Source: Augochlora pura (Eukaryota; Arthropoda; Insecta; Hymenoptera; Halictidae). Taken from it: a stretch of 64,000 nt of DNA. Positions 57,858 through 64,000 of the stretch are shown piece after piece. The stretch's first letter is position 1; every line of letters begins with the position of its first letter. Position numbers and translations under genes: made by a program. The notes under the pieces were generated by a model that worked only from the letters and a program-made list of their open reading frames with translations, was not told where the DNA came from and did no database searches. The DNA lies in contig NC_135782.1 in assembly GCF_028453695.1 (NCBI RefSeq), forward strand, positions 18,780,190 through 18,844,189. The letters are read 5' to 3'.

Positions 57858-58920
57858 GTTAAAAAGTAGACACTTTCAGCTTTAATTTGAGCTATCAAGT
57901 GTTAAAAACAAGCCACGGGAACTTAACGAAATAATTTTTCAAACTTTTTTTTGGGTGGCGCCACTGCTCACGGGGGGTGCAATTGGCTTTCTTGACTCGC
58001 AAAAATGATTTCAGCGACTATTTATTAATTTATGGTATATGCTTGAAAAGTAGACACTTTCAGCTTTAATTTGAGCTATCAAGTGTTAAAAACAATTCAC
58101 GAGAACCCAACGAAATAATTTTCCAAACTTTTTTTTGGTGGCGCCACTGCTCAGGGGGTACATTTGGCTTTCTCGACTCGCAAAAAAGATTCCTGCGAGT
58201 CTTAATAAATTTATAGTATATGGTTGGAAAGTAGACACTTTCAGCTTTAATTTGAGCTATCAAATGTTAAAAACAATTCACGGGAACCCATCGAAATAAT
58301 TTTCCAAACTTTTTTTTGGGTGGCGCCGCTGCTCCCAGGGGGTACATTTGGCTATCATGACTCGCAAAAACGATTCCAGCGAGTATTTATTAATTTATAG
58401 CATATAGTTGAAAAGTAGATACTTTCAGCATTAATTTCAGCTATATAGCATTAAAAAACATTCACGGGAACATATTTAAAAAATTTTTCAAAGTTTCCCT
58501 ATGGTCTGTGGCTACTCATCTGGGAGGTAGATTTGGCTTTCGTGACTCGCAAAAATGATTTCAGCGAGTCTTCATTAATTTATAGTATATCGTTGAAAAG
58601 TAGACACTTTCAGCTTAAATTTGAGCTATCATGTGTTAAAAAAAATTCACGGGAACCATTTTAAATATTTTCTCAAACTCTTTTTATGGGTAGCGCCACT
58701 GATCCTAGTGGGTATAGTTGGATTTCTCGACTCGCAAAAATGATTCCAAAGAGTCTCTTTCTATTCATAGTATATGGTTGAAAAGTAGACACTTTTAGCT
58801 TTAAATTGAGCTATATAGCATTAAAAAATATTCACGGGAACATATCTTAAAAATTTTTCAAAGTTTCCCTATGGTTTGTGGCTACTGCTCCTGGGGGTAG
58901 ATTTCGCTTTCTTGCACAAA
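57858..58920 (+). repeat. ~184-bp satellite, array 2
   Basis: The box AGTAGACACTTTCAGC or a variant starts at 57865, 58051, 58230, 58414, 58599 and 58784, steps of 179-186 bp. Monomer bodies share GAGCTATCAAGTGTTAAA, CACGGGAAC, GGTGGCGCCACTGCTC, GACTCGCAAAAATGATT and GCGAGTCTTTATTAATTTA. Outside the box these differ from array 1's main monomers but match its first one. The last monomers are the most diverged. Confidence 0.93.
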
Positions 58921-60182
58921 TGATCCCTACGAGTCATTGTTAATCGGTTGCATACCATTAAGATCACTTCAATGCAATTTGTAGAGCATTGTACCGCAAG
59001 ATGTCGTGCCTTGGCAAGGGTCGTGTGAGGAAATAGAACAGTAGGGTGCCTGGTCTTAGGAAAAGAAGGGTGAGTTTCCAACAGCAATTAGTGAAATATG
59101 AATTTCGACCCTCCTTTTGTCTCGCTTCTCAATTATCGCGGCAGAGCGTTGCTTGGACATTCATGAGGCCGTATTTTCAGCAGTGAAATTTTATTGGCAC
59201 TAATATATTTATCGCGTACGTACCATGGCCCGAATAATTCCGAATGCATGGCCGGGATTAACGAAATCCTCGGCTCCCCCCTTGAAAGGGGTGAGCGTTG
59301 GCGCGTGATTCTTTTGCATTTTCCGTCGAGTGGTTTAAGTGGCTCCGAGGGCTGCTTCGCAATCCGAATGGGTATGTGTACGGAACAACACTCGTCGAAA
59401 ACCACGGGGGGGACTTCCGTTCTAGGAGGACTGTTTAAACTTTCACTTGGCGTCAACACTCGATCCCGTGGCCTCCATTCAAATGCCCGTGAAAGATGCA
59501 ACCGTGGAGCATCGCGACCAGAGAAAAAATGCAAGTTTACTTGGAATTATAAATATTTTATTAACGACTAAACATGTCGTAGGTCACGTTTCATCATTTT
59601 ACAATGTTATAATAATTTTAACCCTGTCCTCGTTACTTTGACACCCACTGTATTTTTTCTTACACTTGGCAGCTACGTAAAATAATAATTAAAAAGCTCG
59701 TAGGACATCTCCGTGCAAAAGACAATAGAACTTTAGAAGAACGCTGTTCATTACTTTCTGCAGGGCTCCTCCGTATCGAACGCCGAATGGTTTTTTCGGG
59801 GACGCGTGCAACGACGAGGTGCTCCCTTTTAACTGCTGCGTGGTGCATCAAGAAGAATAAAAGTGTTTATGAATGTCTCCCGAGTAAAGAGGAACCAGCT
59901 TGTTTCCGCGCCGAGGAGATGTTTGATGGGGGACTGTGTTTCTTAGGGGCGAGCTCGCGCGAACGCAAGTTTAAGACCGCCTCCGCCGAATACATTTTTA
60001 AGAAATGAGGGTGACCCTAAAGTTCCCGGAGCTCCTCCATCCGGAAGGAAATATATCCGTCGCATAAAGCCTCCCCCGATACCATACAATTTTATACGCG
60101 GATCATTTGCTCGGAGTACCTAAACCGACGAATGTGTTTATCCTGTATAGCCGTCGGTGACCCGAATTTTTATTCCTTGTCC

Positions 60183-60220
<38 letters not shown>

Positions 60221-60586
60221 AATTCATTCGTTTCGCTGTTCTACGCTCGATATCCCGCTCTAACCAACGGTTTACCAAATGTCCGTGGCCTTATGACACA
60301 GAATTTCTATGGAAATCTTCGTCGGACGACGTCTGAAAAATCTTATACAATTTATATCACATTGTATTATTTTATAAACAATTTACAATATTTATATTAT
60401 GTCATACACAATTTTTTCTAGCATAAGAGAATATGTTTAAGATTGTAATTTTGTGAGAAATGCATCTGCAGTTTAATCGTCGTAATTTTAAGGTAAAAAA
60501 AGGCTAAGTCAATCAGTGATTACATTAACAGTAAAATAATAAATTTAGTATATATGGTTTTACAAAATTATGCTACTTCTGTGAAG
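58921..60586. other. Unique stretch, no gene seen
   Basis: Frames of 125 codons (59194-59571, plus) and 133 codons (59133-59534, minus) overlap each other and lack domains. AT-rich at 60330-60580. TTAACCCTGTCC at about 59618 has no inverted partner nearby. Confidence 0.5.
60186..60218. repeat. (CT)n microsatellite
   Basis: About 16 uninterrupted CT dinucleotides. Confidence 0.95.
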
Positions 60587-60850
60587 TTAGGGGTTCTTGG
60601 AGTCATTCCAAGCAACTTTTTCCTTTACAGAAATTCTCTACGAGACTTCGTTTACGAGTTATTAACGAAAAACGAACAGGGCCACGCCTAGTTCCTACCG
60701 ACTCCGCCCTCTATCTTCCATTGGTCCTCGTTTTTCGTGAATAACTCGTAAACGAAGCCTCGTAGAACATTTCTGCAAAGGAGAAAGTTTCATCGAATGA
60801 TCTCGGGAACCTGCTATTTTCCTGAAGTGACAATTTTAAGACACCCCGTA
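60587..60850 (+). mobile_element. Foldback element, type 2 (copy K)
   Basis: Left end TTAGGGGTTCTTGGAG; right arm ends TGATCTCGGGAACCTG at about 60812. Arms contain CTTTTTCCTTTACAGAAATT and ATAACTCGTAAACGAAGCC. The core has CCGCCC (60704-60709) and ATTGG (60720-60724). ACACCCCGTA follows at 60841-60850, so the full element may extend to that motif. Confidence 0.82.
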
Positions 60851-61734
60851 TATATCGTTCCGGTTTAACGCGGCCATTTTGTCTGTCGCAGGTATTCGGA
60901 AGAATCGAACTGCGAGCGCGAGGAATTGATGAGAATTCTCATCGAACGACGACTTCGGCACTCGATACAAACCGTTTGATTTTTACGAGCCGGCACGAAC
61001 CGGCTCTCTCCGGCCACTTAAAATCGAACTCCTCCAGTCAGCAGTCTGGGAACGTGGAAAGAGGGGAGAGAGAGGGGTCCGAGATGCGTAATTCCGTGCC
61101 GCATCGCCTAATAAAAGCGCGAAGGCTCGCGCGCGTGCACCAGCTGTTTAATCTCGAAGCCCGGGGGCGCCGAGCCGGAATTTAAGGAACGGGAATGAAA
61201 AAATAACGAAGTTAATTGTGCCGGATTAGCGGCCGTAGATTCCGCGCTGTTAATTATCAGACCATTATCCCGGCTACCTAAATAGATTCATCTTCTTCGG
61301 GGATATCCTCTTATTATATATATATTACGCGTCCGACTTTCATCAAGAACGCTCATCGCCCGGCAACTTATCGAATCAACCCGGAAAAAAGTATTCCTCT
61401 CTTCTTCTTTTTTTCACGAAAGTTAGCTTCGAAAATTGCCACGGGAAAATCGGCCACTCGTTTCGTATGGCAATTAAGCATCCACGGTTTTGCTCTTAGA
61501 TAAGACCTCTTAGCCCGAGTCCGTTATTAAGGGCGGATTGGAAATTCAAGAAAAGAGAAATTATTGCGAGAGTAATAGCCTTAGCGGGGAAAATGAAAAA
61601 TTTAATTCGATGAGCGACGGCTTCGTCTTTCCTCGGTATAAGTCGCGATAAGTCGCTATAAGCGAAGTATAGTTAATTGCAAAATGGTATTTTTTTGGTG
61701 ATTTGGGTGAGACTTTAGTATGACGCGGGGCTTG
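60851..61734. other. Unique stretch, no gene seen
   Basis: A frame stays open from an acceptor-like GTCTGTCGCAG at 60881-60891 to a stop at 61185, but it has no domain and no donor partner. A short AT run lies at 61313-61326. Nothing else recognised. Confidence 0.45.
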
Positions 61735-62071
61735 CTATTTGAAGCAACTTTTTCCTTTGCAGAAATTGTCTAGCTGCTGTGGTTTTCGAGATATTGAGAG
61801 AACAGTGATAGATCTGACCTAAATCTAACCTAGAACTAAGTTATTTTTGTAATTAAATCGAATACTTTTCTATCAAATATTATTATCTACTATTGCAAGA
61901 TCTATATAGAAATTTATTTCTTCTCTGAACATTACAAGTTCTAGTTAGGTATAAATTAGTCCTAAATTAGTTCTAGGTTAGGTCCACTTTGGATCCTTAG
62001 TTTTTCAAGAATATCCCGAGAACGGAAGCAGATAGAAAAATTCTGCAAAGGACAAAGTCACTCGAAATTCC
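61735..62071 (+). mobile_element. Foldback family, diverged copy with AT-rich core (copy L)
   Basis: Left arm CAACTTTTTCCTTTGCAGAA then GGTTTTCGAGATATTGAG; right arm AAGAATATCCCGAGAACGG, then TTCTGCAAAGGACAAAGTC. The core is longer than in other copies and is itself palindromic: CTAACCTAGAACTA (near 61826-61840) and TAGTTCTAGGTTAG (near 61968-61982) are exact reverse complements. Neither the TGAGTCA nor the GC-box core is present. Confidence 0.65.
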
Positions 62072-63423
62072 ATTCTCTACAACATATTAAAATCCCATAA
62101 AAATCAGAACACCATAATAAATAAAAAAAATTGTAAAAAGTCTGCAATATCGTCGCCAAGAAACCGAGCGTGACTTTCCTGAATAAATCAGTCCGGTTAA
62201 TCGGTGAAAGAGAACAAACGCCAGGAGATAAATAAACAAAGCGCCATAAAACTGTTTTCTAAAAGAGAAAAATCGTCGCGGAGTCGACAGAGAGACCGCA
62301 ATGATTTTCAGCAACGGCCCGGCACGATTTGGCGAAAAGTACAACGGTTTTTGGTGGCGATCCAAAAACGCGCGGGCACGCCGGCGTCCACGTGCGGACT
62401 CCGCCGGGTATTTATCGCGGGGCCGTCAATATTTTAGGACAAGCTACGTGATCCGAAACTAGTTACGGCCGGTCCATTGTGTTACGAGTGCCGGCAGGAT
62501 GTCAGGGCGGTGGGTTGGGGGGAACGGGACGCCGGCGGCGCACAATGTAGCCTGTGCGCGAAACCGGAAGCTAAATAGCGTCGCAACGGGGTCAGATTCG
62601 CCCTTAGCCGCCGACGGCGGGTGCGTGCGCCGCGCGTGTCATATAAATAAAGCCGTTTTACATTTTTATGGCGGCACGGGGACAAATATATTGCCCGCCC
62701 GCCCGTTTATTTAACCGTCGAGAGGGCCCTCCGCCAACTTCGGGCCAGCGCTCACTAACAGCCGGATAAATATTTAAGTGCACTCCTGCCGATTTATTTA
62801 CGCGGACCGCGAAGATCCACCTCACGCGCCTCGGAGCCTCCACCGACGTCTTTGGACAATTTTAACGCGCCTGGAACTGATTCGTCTTCTGTCTAGAATC
62901 TCTTGTTATTTTCTATACAGTGTCAAATGGCCAAGAAAAATATATATAATGTTATTTTACATGTGGGTATAATGTAATATAATTAAACAGTAGTAGGTGT
63001 ATATTTACACAAGAAATATCTCCCATGAGAATTAATTAATATTACACACTACATACTGAAAAATAAATATCAAAAATTATAGTTATTCTACTAAGAGTCA
63101 AGATTATCTACACGAGACGAAACTCGGGCCCGAGCGGTCCGCATCAACGCGCGCTAAACAGACCAGACTGATGTTTGTAAACAGTCGCAATACGATCCGA
63201 AATGTAGATGCCCGCAATGCCTGTGATATAGTCAATTTTACGCGATACTTAAAATATCACGGCCTTCACTACACACTTTTGTACCTTGCATTTTGAAGGG
63301 GTTTCTTAAATTTTAATAATTGAACTGCTTCGTAACACAACGATAAGAATCGTGACTAACTGTTCTGAGGTACTAAGAGGGAAACTAACATTCAGTCACG
63401 AGCGTAACGGGCAAAAAATCAGT
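62072..63423. other. Unique stretch, no gene seen
   Basis: GC-rich at 62.3-62.9 kb, AT-rich at 62.9-63.1 kb. Small overlapping frames only. No RNA gene seen. Confidence 0.5.
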
Positions 63424-63596
63424 CCGCGAGCTCGGCTTGTTATGTTTACGTTTGGCCCAAGTATGTGTTCGCGACACAGGCTCGCGATGTTTATGTTTGG
63501 CCCAAGTAACTGTTCGCGAGTCTGACTCGCGATATTCATGTTTGGGCAAAAATCTTCATCGCGAGTCTGACTCGCTAAAGTACGGGAAGGGGTTAA
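63424..63596. mobile_element. Isolated TTAA element end with ~45-bp palindromic repeats
   Basis: Four units start at about 63425, 63471, 63516 and 63561, 45-46 bp apart. Each starts with a palindromic block, GCGAGTCTGACTCGC in the best copies, followed by ATGTTTATGTTTGGCCCAAG or a variant. The last block runs into CTAAAGTACGGGAAGGGG and TTAA (63593-63596). In reverse this end reads TTAACCCCTT... then the GAGTC/GACTC palindrome, like the left end of 37535-37930. No opposite end was found nearby, so the element is probably truncated. Confidence 0.65.
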
Positions 63597-64000
63597 ATAC
63601 CACACTATATTTAAGATTTGCTAATGAAAATATAAATTCAACGACCTACTTATTCAGACGACTTCGACTTCGAAAAACATAGGAAAAACTCTCTTTAAAA
63701 TCGTTGTTTTAAATTAGCAAAAACTAGTGGTTTTACATATAGGAGCGAGGATTTCGACGTTCCTCCAGCGAATCGAACACAGCGGGAGGGGTCGTTCGAA
63801 GAGGCAGGGCAAAGCCGGCTGACACACACGCGACTCTTGTATAATGCGCTCGGCACTTCGCGGCTTTATATACCGGATAAACTTGACAAACGCGGTTTAA
63901 TGGACGGCCGCTTTTCACGGAATCGCAGCCATCGGCCGGGAAAAGCCGGGTGGCTGGAAAAAAAAGGACACGGTGGAGAGAAAAAAAATGCGTCGACCAC
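63597..64000. other. Unique stretch to window end, no gene seen
   Basis: TTTATATACC near 63864-63873 resembles a TATA box, but no downstream gene is visible before the window ends. Confidence 0.45.

Noticed and set aside
59618..59630. TTAACCCTGTCC as another TTAA element end
   Set aside because: No inverted partner found within 1 kb on either side.
60892..61185. Open frame following an acceptor-like site
   Set aside because: Weak acceptor, low-complexity translation, no domain and no conserved partner.

Overview
The window looks like non-coding nuclear DNA from an arthropod, most likely an insect. I lean towards Hymenoptera because CpG is abundant, GC-rich and AT-rich patches alternate, (GA)n runs are common, and short non-autonomous DNA transposons are dense. 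The species cannot be read from the sequence. I found no intact protein-coding gene, rRNA, tRNA or CRISPR array. The open frames of 60-198 codons lie in GC-rich or repetitive DNA, have no recognisable domain and are mostly open on both strands. The window is probably a gene desert or a very large intron. Three 100-base N blocks (3197-3296, 37207-37306, 54124-54223) are fixed-size scaffold gaps; the first lies between two tandem arrays.

The readable content is repeats in five layers. (1) Tandem arrays: a 15/30-bp minisatellite (3.0 kb); a ~350-bp satellite (3.3-3.9 and 17.7-19.3 kb, with a stray piece at 32.1 kb); a 70-bp higher-order minisatellite built from five 14-mers (13.1-14.1 kb); a 21-bp minisatellite (35.2 kb); and a ~184-bp satellite in two arrays (54.5-55.7 and 57.9-58.9 kb) plus an inverted outlier at 51.9 kb. 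(2) A foldback family with ~60-120 bp inverted arms, eleven or twelve copies or pieces from 6 to 62 kb. It has two core types, one with TGAGTCA motifs every 20 bp and one with GC-box plus CCAAT motifs. (3) TTAA-bounded, piggyBac-type non-autonomous elements at 22.6, 37.5, 40.85, 41.5 (with a second one nested inside), 42.6 and 43.9 kb, plus an isolated end at 63.6 kb. All carry short internal palindromes. (4) A 1.25-kb element at 39.6-40.8 kb with 26-bp perfect terminal inverted repeats and a decayed reverse-strand coding fragment. (5) A probable 664-bp solo LTR at 44.7-45.4 kb with a 5-bp target duplication.

The 37-45 kb interval is the densest part, with eight mobile elements, one inside another. 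Between the repeats, long stretches appear unique and unannotatable by eye. Small signals there include a 39-nt exon-like segment (50955-50993), E-box and G-quadruplex motifs near 21.8-22.0 kb, a G-quadruplex at 56.3 kb, a twin stem-loop at 19.4 kb and an ~81-bp-arm hairpin at 37.7 kb. The most unusual observations are the palindromes shared by unrelated TTAA families, the helically phased TGAGTCA clusters carried by foldback elements, and the 184-bp satellite whose two arrays share mainly one box.
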